A DNA stretch of 64,000 nucleotides from Anaerostipes caccae L1-92 (GCF_014467075.1 NZ_AP023027.1:3526720-3590719); one strand, 5' to 3'. Shown: positions 51,738 to 61,904, numbered from the stretch's first letter. Translations and numbers: made by a program. The notes: generated from the sequence alone by a model not told the origin.

Positions 51738-52631
51738 CTATAACGTTCTCAGCATATCAACTAAACGATCCAGCTCTTCTTTTGAGTAGTACTCTATCTC
51801 AATCTTTCCTTTGTTATTTCGATTCTTTATATTCACTTTGCTGCCGAGTGCCTGTTTCAAGGATTCTTCTATATTGGCAAACAGAAATTCCTGAACTTTA
51901 TTCTCCTCTTTCGGAGTTTCCTTCTTTTTCTTTGACATCTGTTTTACAAGCTTCTCAATTTCTCTGACACTGAGTTTCTCATCGAAAACTTTCATCGCAG
52001 TCTCATATTGCTGATCGGGATCTTCAATCGCCAGAAGTGCACGGGCATGCCCCGTAGTGATCATTTCTTCCGACAACAAATTTTGGACCCTCTGATCCAG
52101 TTTCAAAAGTCTCAGTGAATTCGTGATGGCAGCACGGCTCTTCGAAACTTTTGCCGCCACCTGGTCCTGCTTCAGTGAAAATTCCTCCATAAGCCTTTTG
52201 TAAGCCAGTGCTTCTTCAATGGGATTTAAATCTTCTCTTTGAATATTTTCGATCAATGCAATTTCTACTATTTCATTTTCTGCATAATCTCTAATCAGCA
52301 CCGGCACTTCTTTTAAGCCCGCTAATTTAGCTGCTCTCCATCTGCGCTCTCCCGCGATGATCTCATAAAATTTATCATGTTTTTTTACAATCAGCGGCTG
52401 AAGAATTCCATACTGCTTGACCGAATCCGCCAGCTCTTGAAGAGAATCTTCATCGAACTGTCTTCTGGGCTGATTCGGATTTGGTTCTACTTTCAATATC
52501 GGTACCACAATCTCCGATTTTATTTGCTCTTCTTTTTTTAAAATCTTTTCTGATTCGGTGTCCTTAACCGGAGCACTTGGTATCAATGTGTTCAGTCCCC
52601 GTCCTAATCCTGTTTTCTTTTTCGTCGTCAT
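51738..52631 (-). CDS. parB: Chromosome partitioning protein ParB (Spo0J)
   Basis: ParB binds parS sites, spreads as a CTP-dependent clamp and loads SMC. The 297-residue protein begins KKTGLGRGLNTLIPS, the ParA-contacting tail, then PNPNQPRRQFDEDSLQELADSVKQYGILQPLIV, the CTP-binding GERRWRAAKLAG and ENIQREDLNPIEEA, a helix-turn-helix LKQDQVAAKVSKSRAAITNSLRLLKL, and a C-terminal dimer domain. AGGAAA... GGAGG lies upstream. It overlaps parA by 4 bases. Confidence 0.97.
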   Translation of the reverse strand: MTTKKKTGLGRGLNTLIPSAPVKDTESEKILKKEEQIKSEIVVPILKVEPNPNQPRRQFDEDSLQELADSVKQYGILQPLIVKKHDKFYEIIAGERRWRAAKLAGLKEVPVLIRDYAENEIVEIALIENIQREDLNPIEEALAYKRLMEEFSLKQDQVAAKVSKSRAAITNSLRLLKLDQRVQNLLSEEMITTGHARALLAIEDPDQQYETAMKVFDEKLSVREIEKLVKQMSKKKKETPKEENKVQEFLFANIEESLKQALGSKVNIKNRNNKGKIEIEYYSKEELDRLVDMLRTL

Positions 52632-53401
52632 TCCTCTTTTCCTCCGTTTGCAATGACTTCTTCTGCGAGCATTTGATAGCTCTCTGCACCAACTGACTTA
52701 GGATCATACAAATTAATCGGAAGTCCATGGCTCGGTGCCTCTGCCAAACGCACGTTTCTCGGAATAATTGTCTTATAAATATTTTGGTTCAAATATGATT
52801 TTACATTTTCTACAACTTGCAGCGATAAATTTGTTCTGGCATCATACATAGTAAACACTGCACCTTCAATTTTCAAGTCAGGATTAAGACTCTTCTGTAT
52901 CAACTCAATCGTATACATTAACTGTGTCAATCCATCCAGTGCGTAAAATTCACATTGAATTGGTACAATTACGGTATCTGCAGCCGTCATAGCGTTGACT
53001 GTGAGCATTCCCAGGGCAGGCGGACAGTCTATGATAATAAACTCAAAGTTTTCGACAGTCGGCTGAAGTTTCTCTTTTAGTATGTACTGCATGCGGTCTA
53101 CTGTCATCAATTCTATTTCTGCTCCGGCCAGATTACGGTTAGCTGGGGCCAAAGATAAGTTTTCAATAACTTCCGGACAAATACATTCATCAAATGTAAT
53201 TTCAGATGAAATCACTTCATAAACCGTATGTTCTAATTCATTTTTGTCCAATCCCAGACCAGTTGTTGTATTTCCCTGAGGGTCCATATCTATGATAAGT
53301 GTCTTTTTTCCTGCAGCAGCCAGGGCAGCAGAAAGATTCACCGCCGTCGTTGTTTTACCGACGCCGCCCTTTTGGTTAGCAATTGCGATAATTCTTCCCA
53401 T
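52628..53401 (-). CDS. parA: Chromosome partitioning ATPase ParA (Soj)
   Basis: ParA is a Walker-type ATPase that acts with ParB in origin segregation and, in Bacillus, controls DnaA. The 257-residue product has the deviant Walker A ANQKGGVGKTTTAVNLS at residues 8-24, LIIDMDPQGNTTTGLG, FIIIDCPPALGMLTVNAM and RNVRLAEAPSHGLPI. AAAGGAG lies 9 bases before the ATG. Two parS sites lie 57-106 bases upstream, within its leader or promoter. Confidence 0.97.
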   Translation of the reverse strand: MGRIIAIANQKGGVGKTTTAVNLSAALAAAGKKTLIIDMDPQGNTTTGLGLDKNELEHTVYEVISSEITFDECICPEVIENLSLAPANRNLAGAEIELMTVDRMQYILKEKLQPTVENFEFIIIDCPPALGMLTVNAMTAADTVIVPIQCEFYALDGLTQLMYTIELIQKSLNPDLKIEGAVFTMYDARTNLSLQVVENVKSYLNQNIYKTIIPRNVRLAEAPSHGLPINLYDPKSVGAESYQMLAEEVIANGGKEE

Positions 53402-53457
53402 ATTATATAATCTCCTTTTAAGAAATATTATATCACTTACAACTTTTCATTTCCAGA

Positions 53458-53473
53458 TGTTTCACGTGAAACA
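53458..53473. promoter_or_regulatory. parS site 1
   Basis: TGTTTCACGTGAAACA, identical to the Bacillus parS consensus 16-mer, 57 bases upstream of parA. Confidence 0.95.
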
Positions 53474-53491
53474 TGAAAATAAATACAATAA

Positions 53492-53507
53492 TGTTTCACG
53501 TGAAACA
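53492..53507. promoter_or_regulatory. parS site 2
   Basis: A second perfect TGTTTCACGTGAAACA, starting 34 bases after the first. Both sites have an extra A/T pair extending the palindrome to ATGTTTCACGTGAAACAT. Confidence 0.95.
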
Positions 53508-53514
53508 TAAAAAC

Positions 53515-53544
53515 AAAGCAGATATGAAATTTCATATCTGCTTT
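53515..53544 (-). terminator. Terminator after argS
   Basis: A perfect 30-base palindrome AAAGCAGATATGAAA plus its complement; on the minus strand it is followed by GTTTTTATG. It separates argS from the parS/parA region. Confidence 0.8.
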
Positions 53545-53563
53545 AGCCAACTTTATATTCTTA

Positions 53564-55255
53564 CTACATCTGTTCCGGACACTTCATTCCAAGAAGATCG
53601 AGGCCGTCTTTGATTGCTTTCTTTGCAATTATTACTAACTTAACCCTTGCCCTTTTAAGTTTTTCATCTTCCACATTACACTGATTTTCATGATAAAAAT
53701 GATTAAATGCCTGGGCGACAGACATAACAAATCTTGCAACAACCGAAGGTTCCAGACGTTCTGCTGCTGTCTCTACAACTTCTGGAAAACGGATCAATTC
53801 TTTTAATAAGGAAACCGATGCTTCATCTGTCAATAAAGAAGAATCTATTTCTTCAGGCACATCTGTTATTCCAGTCTTTCTCAAAACACTGGCAGCACGT
53901 GCATAAGTGTACTGAACATAAGGGCCCGTCTCACCATCAAAGCTATGAATCTTATCCCAGCTGAATGTGACATCCTTTATTCTCTGATTATAAAGATCAT
54001 TGAAAATAATGGCACCAATACCTACCATCTTTGCAACTTCTTCTTTATCCTGTAAATCCGGGTTTTTATCATTGATGACCTCTTTGATTTTTGATACAGA
54101 TTCACGGAGAATATCTTCTGCATAAATAATATTGCCGCTTCTGGTAGAAAGTTTTCCGCCTTCCAGACTAACCAACCCATAAGGTACATGAATCAAATCT
54201 GTTTTGGCCCACTCATATCCCATAAGTTCCACCACCTTGAACACCTGTGCAAAGTGAAGTTTCTGTTCCATACCGGTGACATAGATACATTTTTCAAAAT
54301 CATATGTTTTTTTCCGATAAAAAATAGCGGCAAGATCCCTGGTAGCATAAATAGAACTTCCATCCTTTTTCATAATCAGACAAGGAGTCATATCATATTT
54401 CTCCAGATCAACGATAAAGGCGCCTTCACTTTCTTTCAGCATTCCTTTTTTCTTTAACTCATCCACAACGGCAGAAGTCTTGTCCCTGTAAAAGCTTTCA
54501 CCGGCATAAGAGTCAAAATCTACATCCAAAAGTTCATAAATTCTTTTATATTCAATTAAACTTATATCTTTAAACCACTCCCAGATAGAAAGAGCCTCTT
54601 CATCACCCTGCTCCATCTTCACAAACCATGCCCGGGCCTCATCATTTAAAGTATCGTCCTTTTCTGCTTCTTCATGAAATTTTACATAAATCTTCATCAG
54701 TTCAGATATACCGTTTTGTTCCACAGCCTCTTTGCTTCCCCATTTTTTATAGGCAACGATTAATTTTCCAAACTGAGTGCCCCAGTCACCCAAATGATTG
54801 ATTCTCTCTACCCGATAACCAAGCTTTTTATAAATACGGTAAATAGAATTTCCAATCAGTGTGGTCCTCAGATGACCGACATGAAAATTCTTTGCCACAT
54901 TCGGAGAAGAATAATCGATACAGATAGTTTTTCCACATCCAATCTCAGAACTTCCATAGTTATCCACAGAAACCTGTTTTAACATTTCACTTACAAACAT
55001 TGTTCTGTCAATAAAGAAATTTACATAAGGCCCCATAGCTGCCGTCTTAGAGACAAAATCTGTTTTCTTTATCTTTTCTGCTACCTCCTGTGCTATTATA
55101 TTCGGAGCTTTTCGGAAAATCTTAGACAGCTGAAAACATGGAAATGCGAAATCACCCATATCCTCCTGAGGAGGTATTTCTAAAATACGGCTCACTGTCT
55201 CTCTGTCCAATTCCTTAATAGAATCTGTAATTAAATCAATTATTTTATTTCTCAT
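53564..55255 (-). CDS. argS: Arginyl-tRNA synthetase
   Basis: ArgRS charges tRNA-Arg. The 563-residue class I enzyme has the N-terminal tRNA-binding domain, the HIGH-like SPNVAKNFHVGHLRTTLIG near residue 116, WGTQFGKLIVAY, a KMSKS equivalent KLSTRSGN near 370, and a C-terminal anticodon domain ending in LGMKCPEQM. The ATG at 55255 follows GAGGAGAA; the GTG at 55267 lies inside that site. It begins 12 bases after the coiled-coil gene at 55268. No T-box is seen. Confidence 0.96.
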   Translation of the reverse strand: MRNKIIDLITDSIKELDRETVSRILEIPPQEDMGDFAFPCFQLSKIFRKAPNIIAQEVAEKIKKTDFVSKTAAMGPYVNFFIDRTMFVSEMLKQVSVDNYGSSEIGCGKTICIDYSSPNVAKNFHVGHLRTTLIGNSIYRIYKKLGYRVERINHLGDWGTQFGKLIVAYKKWGSKEAVEQNGISELMKIYVKFHEEAEKDDTLNDEARAWFVKMEQGDEEALSIWEWFKDISLIEYKRIYELLDVDFDSYAGESFYRDKTSAVVDELKKKGMLKESEGAFIVDLEKYDMTPCLIMKKDGSSIYATRDLAAIFYRKKTYDFEKCIYVTGMEQKLHFAQVFKVVELMGYEWAKTDLIHVPYGLVSLEGGKLSTRSGNIIYAEDILRESVSKIKEVINDKNPDLQDKEEVAKMVGIGAIIFNDLYNQRIKDVTFSWDKIHSFDGETGPYVQYTYARAASVLRKTGITDVPEEIDSSLLTDEASVSLLKELIRFPEVVETAAERLEPSVVARFVMSVAQAFNHFYHENQCNVEDEKLKRARVKLVIIAKKAIKDGLDLLGMKCPEQM

Positions 55256-55267
55256 CTTTCTCCTCAC

Positions 55268-56029
55268 TTATGCTTCTATGATTGCCTGCAATACCACTGA
55301 ATTTTCCTGCCATCTGGTAATTGCAAATTCTCTGGTCAATATGTCTTCCAATATATTTCTATTTTTTTTAAATTTTTGAATGGATGCCTGTTTTTTTGGT
55401 TTCATAACAAACTGCAGCATAATTCTGTCATGTTCAATAAAGGTATCTATATTTAAAGAACAAATTCCTATTTTTTGAACAGAATATCTCATCATCTGAT
55501 GAAATCCTGTCAAGAATGAAAATGTAAGAATCACCGGTGATTCTTTTTCTATTCTCTCAAAGCTGACTGTAATCTCAGGATGAATTTTTCTGAAATGATC
55601 CATAAGTTCATAAAATGCAGGAAGAAACAGAACCTCCTCTTGACTCTTATCCAGCTCCTCTAAACCAGAAACCACAAAATAAGTTTCTTCCAGTCCTTTT
55701 AAATATGATTTCAGCCTATCACACTTTTTTTGTATCTTCCGTATATTTTTGGATAACACATCCAATGCATGTTCCACTTCTCTTGTATCCGGTTCCTTCA
55801 CTTCTTCCATGAGGTTTTCATCTAAGGACAAAGGAGAAAATACTGACCGAATCTGTCTCTTTTCTTTTTCCAGCATCACACAACGGATCAGCCGCTCTTT
55901 TTCTTCTTCCAGTTTATATTTTTCTTCTATAAATTTTTCTTTTTCAGCCACACACTCCATATATTCTTCAGATAAATAGGCTGCCAGATCTGACATCAGC
56001 TGATCCTTATCAATCTTCTTCTCATCCAA
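55268..56029 (-). CDS. Coiled-coil protein of unknown function upstream of argS
   Basis: The protein (about 253 residues) has a long charged helical N-terminal half (about residues 10-115, rich in E and K) and a C-terminal alpha/beta part (EITVSFERIEKESPVILTFSFLTG, LQFVMKPKKQASIQKF). I use a TTG start at 56029, which has AGAGGTGG at a normal distance; two GTG codons at 56041 and 56038 lie in or next to that site, so the true start is uncertain by four codons. It ends 12 bases before argS and is likely co-transcribed. The second half faintly recalls a GHKL-type ATPase or sensor fold, but no motif is decisive. Confidence 0.65.
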   Translation of the reverse strand: MDEKKIDKDQLMSDLAAYLSEEYMECVAEKEKFIEEKYKLEEEKERLIRCVMLEKEKRQIRSVFSPLSLDENLMEEVKEPDTREVEHALDVLSKNIRKIQKKCDRLKSYLKGLEETYFVVSGLEELDKSQEEVLFLPAFYELMDHFRKIHPEITVSFERIEKESPVILTFSFLTGFHQMMRYSVQKIGICSLNIDTFIEHDRIMLQFVMKPKKQASIQKFKKNRNILEDILTREFAITRWQENSVVLQAIIEA

Positions 56030-56087
56030 ATATCTCACCACCTCTTTTCTCTATGATAAACGAATTTCTAAGGAATGCAAAGTATTA

Positions 56088-56116
56088 TTGTATCAAATCC
56101 TTGTTTGTCATATAAT
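56088..56116 (+). promoter_or_regulatory. Promoter of the alpha/beta hydrolase gene
   Basis: TTGTAT (56088-56093), 17 bases, TATAAT (56111-56116), about 31 bases before the ATG. Confidence 0.65.
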
Positions 56117-56146
56117 AATAGTAATAAATTAGAAAGGAGACTCTGT

Positions 56147-57097
56147 ATGCGTTTCTATAAAAAACTGCGAAATCTGGCCACCATTACAACTGTTTCAACA
56201 ATATGTGTATATCTGATAAATAAGCTTGTCTTCTCACTATCCTCCATGAAGGATGCTCTGTTCTCCAAATACGGCAATACTTACTCCTGGAGATTCGGCA
56301 GTCTCTACTATACAAAACATGGAACCGGTTCTCCGCTTCTCCTCATTCACGATCTGAACAACTGCAGCTCAGAACTGGAATTTTATAAAATAAAAGAAGA
56401 ACTCTCCAGGTCACATACGGTCTATACTTTGGATCTTCTGGGATGCGGCCGTTCCGACAAACCGCGGATCACTTATACAAGCTATCTTTATGTTCAGCTG
56501 ATCAATGATTTTATCAAAAATGTAATCGGCACAAAGACTGACATCATCGCCAGCGGAAAGTCATCATCTCTGATCTTTCTGGCATGCTACACAGAACCCA
56601 GGAATTTCAGCCGGCTCATGATGATCAATCCTGAAAATATGACAAAAGCAGGGCGTTATCCCGGGAACCGCAAAAAAGTACTCAAATATTTTATGGAGCT
56701 TCCGATCATCGGCACACTCACTTACAATATCCTGCACAGCAGACCAATGATCCAGAAAAAACTTGCCCGGGAATATTTCCACAGACCTAAGGACATTAAG
56801 CAGAAATATGTGGATATCTGTCATGAATCCGCTCACAAATGTGGATCAGACACAAAATATTTGTATGCAAGCCTCATCTCAGACTACCTGAATTGTAATC
56901 TGATTCCATCCATAAAAAATTTAAACCACAGTATTTACTTCCTCATGGGAGATCATACGCCAGAGGCCGAAAACACCATTGAACAGTACCAGGTATTGAA
57001 TCCTTCCGTTGAATATCATTTTATTAAAGGGTCAAAACTCCTGCCTCATCTGGAAAATCCCGATGAAGTCCTGAAAGCCTGCAAAATCTTTTTTTAA
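56147..57097 (+). CDS. Alpha/beta hydrolase with N-terminal membrane anchor
   Basis: The 316-residue protein has one hydrophobic segment near the N-terminus (residues about 11-30) and an alpha/beta hydrolase domain: GTGSPLLLIHDLNNC (oxyanion region), VYTLDLLGCGRSDKP, the nucleophile elbow ASGKSSS with Ser139, an acidic loop MGDHTPE and the His in LLPHLENPDEVLK. The elbow is GKSSS and lacks the usual last Gly, and HG of the oxyanion loop is HD, so activity may be altered. The ATG at 56147 has AAAGGAG 7 bases upstream. It overlaps the convergent rsmG stop by 4 bases. Confidence 0.82.
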   Translation: MRFYKKLRNLATITTVSTICVYLINKLVFSLSSMKDALFSKYGNTYSWRFGSLYYTKHGTGSPLLLIHDLNNCSSELEFYKIKEELSRSHTVYTLDLLGCGRSDKPRITYTSYLYVQLINDFIKNVIGTKTDIIASGKSSSLIFLACYTEPRNFSRLMMINPENMTKAGRYPGNRKKVLKYFMELPIIGTLTYNILHSRPMIQKKLAREYFHRPKDIKQKYVDICHESAHKCGSDTKYLYASLISDYLNCNLIPSIKNLNHSIYFLMGDHTPEAENTIEQYQVLNPSVEYHFIKGSKLLPHLENPDEVLKACKIFF

Positions 57098-57804
57098 CGG
57101 ATCGGCTCTTTTGACGGCAGCCCTGCTTTGCGCGGATAGCGCTTCGGGGCTGCCTTTTGTTTTTTTATTTTAAGAATAGTCCTCTCCATGTCTGTACCCG
57201 GAAGTACAAATGACACAACATCTTCAATCTCTCCACCAAGGAGATGTACCGCATGCTTTCCTTCTCTCATTTCTTCTTCGATCCTGCCGGATTTATAAGG
57301 AAGAAACATTCCTGATACCTTTACATAGGGAAGACAATACTCCGAAAGCGTGCTCAAGTTGGCAACTGCCCTGGAGACAACCAGGTCAAACTGCTCACGG
57401 TATTCCTTCTGCCTGGCGTAGTCCTCCGCCCTTCCATGGACTGCCGTAATATCATGCAGTTCCAGAGCATCGATCACTTCCTGCAAAAATTTAACTCTCT
57501 TATTCAGGGAGTCCAGAAGTACGATCTTTAATCCAGGAAATGCAATCTTTAAAGGAATTCCCGGAAATCCCGCTCCTGTCCCCACATCGAGAATTTTTTG
57601 TGAAGAAAATCCACACTCCGCCTTCACCAATGCCAGACTATCCACAAAATGTTTGAGGATCACATCCTCTCTCTCAGTGATCGCAGTAAGATTCATTACC
57701 TTATTTTTCTCTGTCAGTAATTCATAATATATTTCAAACTGAGCAAGCTGCCTGTCTGTCAATGCAATTCCTAACTCTTCTGCTTTTTCTCTTAAACTAA
57801 TCAT
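57094..57804 (-). CDS. rsmG: 16S rRNA (guanine-527 N7) methyltransferase RsmG
   Basis: RsmG methylates G527 of 16S rRNA; its loss gives low-level streptomycin resistance. The 236-residue product has the SAM-binding motif ILDVGTGAGFPGIPLKIAFP near residue 70, VVLLDSLNKRVKFLQEVI, VHGRAEDYARQ and VVSRAVANLSTLSEYCLPYV. The ATG at 57804 follows AGGAG by 5 bases; a GTG at 57810 lies closer to the site. It follows mnmG by 8 bases, the usual mnmE-mnmG-rsmG order. Confidence 0.96.
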   Translation of the reverse strand: MISLREKAEELGIALTDRQLAQFEIYYELLTEKNKVMNLTAITEREDVILKHFVDSLALVKAECGFSSQKILDVGTGAGFPGIPLKIAFPGLKIVLLDSLNKRVKFLQEVIDALELHDITAVHGRAEDYARQKEYREQFDLVVSRAVANLSTLSEYCLPYVKVSGMFLPYKSGRIEEEMREGKHAVHLLGGEIEDVVSFVLPGTDMERTILKIKKQKAAPKRYPRKAGLPSKEPIR

Positions 57805-57812
57805 ATACACTC

Positions 57813-59696
57813 CTAAGCCCCTTGATGAAGCTGTTCCAAATAAATGAGAAGAACCGAAATATCTGCCGGGGATACCCCGGAAATCCTGGACGCCTGTCCA
57901 ATCGATGCAGGACGTATCTTAGACAGCTTCTGTATTGCTTCAATCCTTAAGTTACCTATATCTTCATACTTTATTCCCTCAGGGATTTTCTTCTTCTCTA
58001 AGCGTTTAAACTGTCTCACCTGAGAAAGCTGGCGTTTGATATAACCTTCATACTTAATATTAATATTCACCTGTTCTCTCACATCCTCAGGATATTCGGG
58101 CCTGTCCGGATCAATGGGAGAAAGCATATCATAAGTGAGCTCCGGCCTCCTGATCAGTTCTGCCATAGTCGCAGAAGACTTTAACTCCGTGCTCTGACAT
58201 TTTGAAAGCAGATCCTGAACCTTTCCTGAAGCCCCGACATTTACGCGGCTGAGCCGATTGATTTCTTTTTCTATCCGCGCTTCTTTCTCCAGCAGGTTTT
58301 GATATCTCTCTTCACTGATTAGCCCCATTTCATATCCTATTTTCGAAAGACGGAGATCCGCATTATCCTGTCTCAGCAAAAGCCTGTATTCTGCCCTGGA
58401 AGTCATCATACGGTACGGCTCACTCGTCTCCTTTGTTACAAGATCATCGATCAGAACACCTATATAAGCCTGGGAGCGGTCAAGGACCAGAGATTCCTTT
58501 CCCTGGATCATTCTCGCAGCATTTATGCCTGCGATCAGTCCCTGGGCAGCTGCCTCTTCATATCCGGAACTTCCGTTGAACTGTCCTGCTGAAAACAGCC
58601 CTCCTATTTTCCTAAATTCCAGAGAAGGCTTCAGCTGTGTTGCATTGATGCAGTCATATTCAATAGCATATGCATTTCTGATGATTTTAACATTTTCAAG
58701 CCCCGTCACACTGCGGTACATGGCATACTGGACGTCTTCAGGCAGAGAACTTGACATTCCCCCCACATACATCTCATTCGTATATTCACCCTCAGGTTCA
58801 ATAAAAACCTGATGCCGGTTTTTATCCGGAAATTTTACGATCTTATCTTCAATAGAGGGGCAATACCGGGGGCCTGTACCCTCAATGGCACCTGAAAATA
58901 ATGGGGAACGCCCAATATTTTCACGGATGATCTCATGCGTCTCCTCATTTGTGTAAGTCAGCCAGCAGGAAATCTGATCTCTCTGTATATCTTCTCTAGT
59001 ATTTGTAAAACTGAACGGAACAATTTTATCATCCCCGAACTGTTCTTCCATCTTATTAAAATCAATGCTGTTCTTATCAATTCTGGCCGGAGTTCCAGTC
59101 TTAAACCGGCGCATTTCAATTCCAAGATCCTTCAGAGACTGTGTCAGATAATTGGCTGCCTGAAGACCGTTAGGCCCAGTCTCATTGCTCACATCTCCGT
59201 AAATACACCTGGCTTTCAGGTAAGTACCGGTTGTGAGGATCACTGCTTTCGCATGATAAACGGCACCCGAGTAAGTTTTTACTCCCGTGACTTTGCCGTT
59301 CTGTGTCAGAATCTGTGTCACTTCTCCCTGCCTGACCGTAAGATTTTTTGTATTTCCCATTGTCTGTGTCATAGCCATGGAATACATCTTTTTATCCGCC
59401 TGTGCCCTGAGTGAATGAACAGCTGGTCCCTTGGAACGGTTCAGCATTTTGGACTGAATATAAGTCTTATCTATATTCACACCCATTTCACCGCCAAGAG
59501 CATCGATCTCTTTTACCAGATGTCCCTTGGAGCTTCCTCCTATATTCGGATTACACGGCATCAGGGCTATACTGTCCATGCTCACTGTAAAACAAATTGT
59601 TTTAAATCCAAGGCGCGCTGAGGCCAATGCTGCCTCACAGCCTGCGTGGCCCGCACCTACAACTACAATATCATAAAATTCTTCTAAATTTTTCAT
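57813..59696 (-). CDS. mnmG: tRNA uridine-5-carboxymethylaminomethyl modification enzyme MnmG
   Basis: MnmG, with MnmE, modifies U34 of certain tRNAs using FAD, glycine or ammonium and a folate one-carbon unit. The 627-residue product has the FAD-binding [22 protein letters not shown] at residues 9-30, [27 protein letters not shown], the GTFLKARC-like [11 protein letters not shown], and TGTPARI and [24 protein letters not shown] signatures. It begins 2 bases after the mnmE stop; the Shine-Dalgarno sequence is weak, so translation is probably coupled. Confidence 0.97.
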   Translation of the reverse strand: MKNLEEFYDIVVVGAGHAGCEAALASARLGFKTICFTVSMDSIALMPCNPNIGGSSKGHLVKEIDALGGEMGVNIDKTYIQSKMLNRSKGPAVHSLRAQADKKMYSMAMTQTMGNTKNLTVRQGEVTQILTQNGKVTGVKTYSGAVYHAKAVILTTGTYLKARCIYGDVSNETGPNGLQAANYLTQSLKDLGIEMRRFKTGTPARIDKNSIDFNKMEEQFGDDKIVPFSFTNTREDIQRDQISCWLTYTNEETHEIIRENIGRSPLFSGAIEGTGPRYCPSIEDKIVKFPDKNRHQVFIEPEGEYTNEMYVGGMSSSLPEDVQYAMYRSVTGLENVKIIRNAYAIEYDCINATQLKPSLEFRKIGGLFSAGQFNGSSGYEEAAAQGLIAGINAARMIQGKESLVLDRSQAYIGVLIDDLVTKETSEPYRMMTSRAEYRLLLRQDNADLRLSKIGYEMGLISEERYQNLLEKEARIEKEINRLSRVNVGASGKVQDLLSKCQSTELKSSATMAELIRRPELTYDMLSPIDPDRPEYPEDVREQVNINIKYEGYIKRQLSQVRQFKRLEKKKIPEGIKYEDIGNLRIEAIQKLSKIRPASIGQASRISGVSPADISVLLIYLEQLHQGA

Positions 59697-59698
59697 CT

Positions 59699-61072
59699 CT
59701 ATTTACCCATACAAAATTCTGCAAATATTTCATTTACCAGATCCTCGCCCACAGACTCCCCAATAATATAGCCAAGTTCCTCATAGGCATCCATGAGATC
59801 AATCGAAAAGAAATCCTCCGGCATCCGGTCCTCGATGCTTTTCAGAACCAGATCAAGGCTGTCCTTTGCATTTGCCAGCGCTTTCTTATGTCTCATATTT
59901 GTAATGTATACTTCGTCGTTAAACGATACCCTTCCGTTAAAGAAAAGATCATTGATCCTCTCATAAAGATCTTCCAGTCCGTAAAGACTTTTCGCCGATA
60001 CTGGAACGATATTTTGGAATCCTCTGTCAAGAAACTCACTTTCAGAAACTTTTGTTTCCAGATCTGATTTATTTAACAGTACAATTACCTGCTTTCCGTT
60101 AAGAAGCTTCATAATTTCCTCGTCTTCTTTTGTCAGCGGAACCGAAGTATCCACAACATAGAGGACGAGATCCGCTTTTATCACCGAATCTCTCGCTTTA
60201 TCCACACCGATCTTCTCAACAACATCATCCGTATCCCGAATACCCGCCGTATCGATCACATTCAGCGGAATCCCGTTGATCTGAATCGACTCTTCCAGAG
60301 TATCCCTTGTAGTTCCTGCGATATCTGTGACAATAGCTCTTTCTTCACCCAGCAGGACATTTAATATCGAAGACTTCCCGGCATTGGGTTTTCCCACAAT
60401 CGCCGTGTGAATACCTTCTTTCAATATACGCCCGTTGTCGGATGAATCAAGATACTTCTGAATGTCATCCCTGGCGTGCTCTACCTGTACTTTCAGCTGT
60501 TCAGAGAATCCGTCTACAGAATAATGCTCAGGGTCATCCAATGCGGATTCAATAAACGCCACACTATGAACAATCTCTTTTCTCAAAGAACGAATTTTTT
60601 CAGAAAGACTTCCTTTTAACTGCTTTAAGGATGTTTCCATGGCAAATTCATTTTTGGAGTGAATCAGATCCATTACGGCCTCTGCTCTGGAAAGATCAAT
60701 CCTCCCGTTTAAAAATGCCCGTTTTGTAAATTCACCCGGTTCTGCCGGCCTCGCCCCGGCTTCAATGATACAAGACAGTATTTTTTTCATCACGACGACT
60801 CCGCCGTGACAGTTGATCTCCGCCACGTCTTCGGCAGTATAGGAATGAGGACCTTTCATAATCAGAAGAATACATTCATCAATATCCTTTCCGTCCTTCA
60901 CTGCATGTCCGTAATGAGCCGTATAAGTGGCTGCCTTTTTTATATCTTTTTCTCTTTTCGGGCGGAATACTTCAGAAGCAATATCTATGGCTTCCGGCCC
61001 GCTGATTCTTATAATCCCAATCCCGCTGCTGGACAGCGGTGTAGCTATCGCTGCGATTGTATCTGTTCCCAT
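59699..61072 (-). CDS. mnmE: tRNA modification GTPase MnmE
   Basis: MnmE is the GTPase and folate-binding partner of MnmG. The 457-residue product has the N-terminal folate domain ([25 protein letters not shown]), helical region, G domain with [15 protein letters not shown] (G1), GTTRDT (G2), DTAGIRDT (G3) and NKSD (G4), and the C-terminal FCMGK with the conserved Cys. The ATG at 61072 has GGAGG 8 bases upstream; the frame to 61117 is too long. It follows jag by 55 bases. Confidence 0.97.
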   Translation of the reverse strand: MGTDTIAAIATPLSSSGIGIIRISGPEAIDIASEVFRPKREKDIKKAATYTAHYGHAVKDGKDIDECILLIMKGPHSYTAEDVAEINCHGGVVVMKKILSCIIEAGARPAEPGEFTKRAFLNGRIDLSRAEAVMDLIHSKNEFAMETSLKQLKGSLSEKIRSLRKEIVHSVAFIESALDDPEHYSVDGFSEQLKVQVEHARDDIQKYLDSSDNGRILKEGIHTAIVGKPNAGKSSILNVLLGEERAIVTDIAGTTRDTLEESIQINGIPLNVIDTAGIRDTDDVVEKIGVDKARDSVIKADLVLYVVDTSVPLTKEDEEIMKLLNGKQVIVLLNKSDLETKVSESEFLDRGFQNIVPVSAKSLYGLEDLYERINDLFFNGRVSFNDEVYITNMRHKKALANAKDSLDLVLKSIEDRMPEDFFSIDLMDAYEELGYIIGESVGEDLVNEIFAEFCMGK

Positions 61073-61127
61073 TTCAATGTCCTCCGCAAGGCAAAAAAGG
61101 GCTGCCGCAAAAGGCAACCCAAATTCA

Positions 61128-61904
61128 TTATTTTTTCAGCATGACAACCACTCTGCGGTAAGGATCTTTTCCCTGACTTTTTGTCACGATCTTAGGATCT
61201 CTCTGAAGTGCAGAATGGATAATCCGGCGTTCATTCGGATTCATAGGCTCCAGATGAACCGGTTTTTTTGTCTTCTTCACTTTATTTGCAATGCTGAGCG
61301 CAAGCTTTTCTAAAGTTTCCTGTCTGCGCTCCCTGTAATTCTCCGTATCAAGCTTTACTTTAATAAAAGCTTCGCTTTCTTTATTCACAAACAGGCTCGT
61401 GAGATATTGGAGTGCATCCAGTGTCTGTCCGTGCTTTCCGATCAGAGCGCCCATCTTTTCACCGGTAACATTAATATTCAGCACATTTCCGGTCGTATTA
61501 TAATAAAGATTTAATTTAGGAACAAGTCCCATCGCCTTTAATACTTCATCCAGATATGCTTCTGTGTCGTCTATGATCTGATCAATATTATCCGGGCGTT
61601 TATAAACTTTTTCTTTCGGATTCTCACTGGCAGCCTTCTTGGGTTCCTGGACCTGTTTCTTTTTCTTTTCTGGAGCAGCCTGCACCTCCTCTGTTTTCTC
61701 AGGTTTATCTTCCATTACAGGCTCAGCCGGTTTTTCTTCTTCCGTCAATTCAATGATCACCGGCTTTTTAAAGAGTCCTAAAAATCCGTTGCTCCCTTTG
61801 TCAATCACTGCATACTGAATTTCTGTGCTCGGAATTCCCAGCTCCATGGCCGCATTCATAACCGCATCAGATTCCGTTTTGCCAGTAAAACGCGTTACTG
61901 CCAT
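61128..61904 (-). CDS. khpB: RNA-binding protein Jag/KhpB (SpoIIIJ-associated)
   Basis: KhpB (Jag, EloR) is an RNA-binding protein tied to cell elongation and to YidC. The 258-residue protein has the Jag-N domain (TRFTGKTESDAVMNAAMELGI), a charged linker of E, P and K (residues about 55-110), a KH domain with GKHGQTLDALQYL and a C-terminal R3H domain with NERRIIHSALQRDP. AAGGGGG lies before the ATG. It overlaps nothing and begins directly after yidC, the usual rnpA-yidD-yidC-jag order. Confidence 0.95.
   Translation of the reverse strand: MAVTRFTGKTESDAVMNAAMELGIPSTEIQYAVIDKGSNGFLGLFKKPVIIELTEEEKPAEPVMEDKPEKTEEVQAAPEKKKKQVQEPKKAASENPKEKVYKRPDNIDQIIDDTEAYLDEVLKAMGLVPKLNLYYNTTGNVLNINVTGEKMGALIGKHGQTLDALQYLTSLFVNKESEAFIKVKLDTENYRERRQETLEKLALSIANKVKKTKKPVHLEPMNPNERRIIHSALQRDPKIVTKSQGKDPYRRVVVMLKK

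Noticed and set aside
49934-55255. T-box riboswitches for serS and argS
   Set aside because: Both genes start within 20 bases of the preceding gene, leaving no room for a leader.
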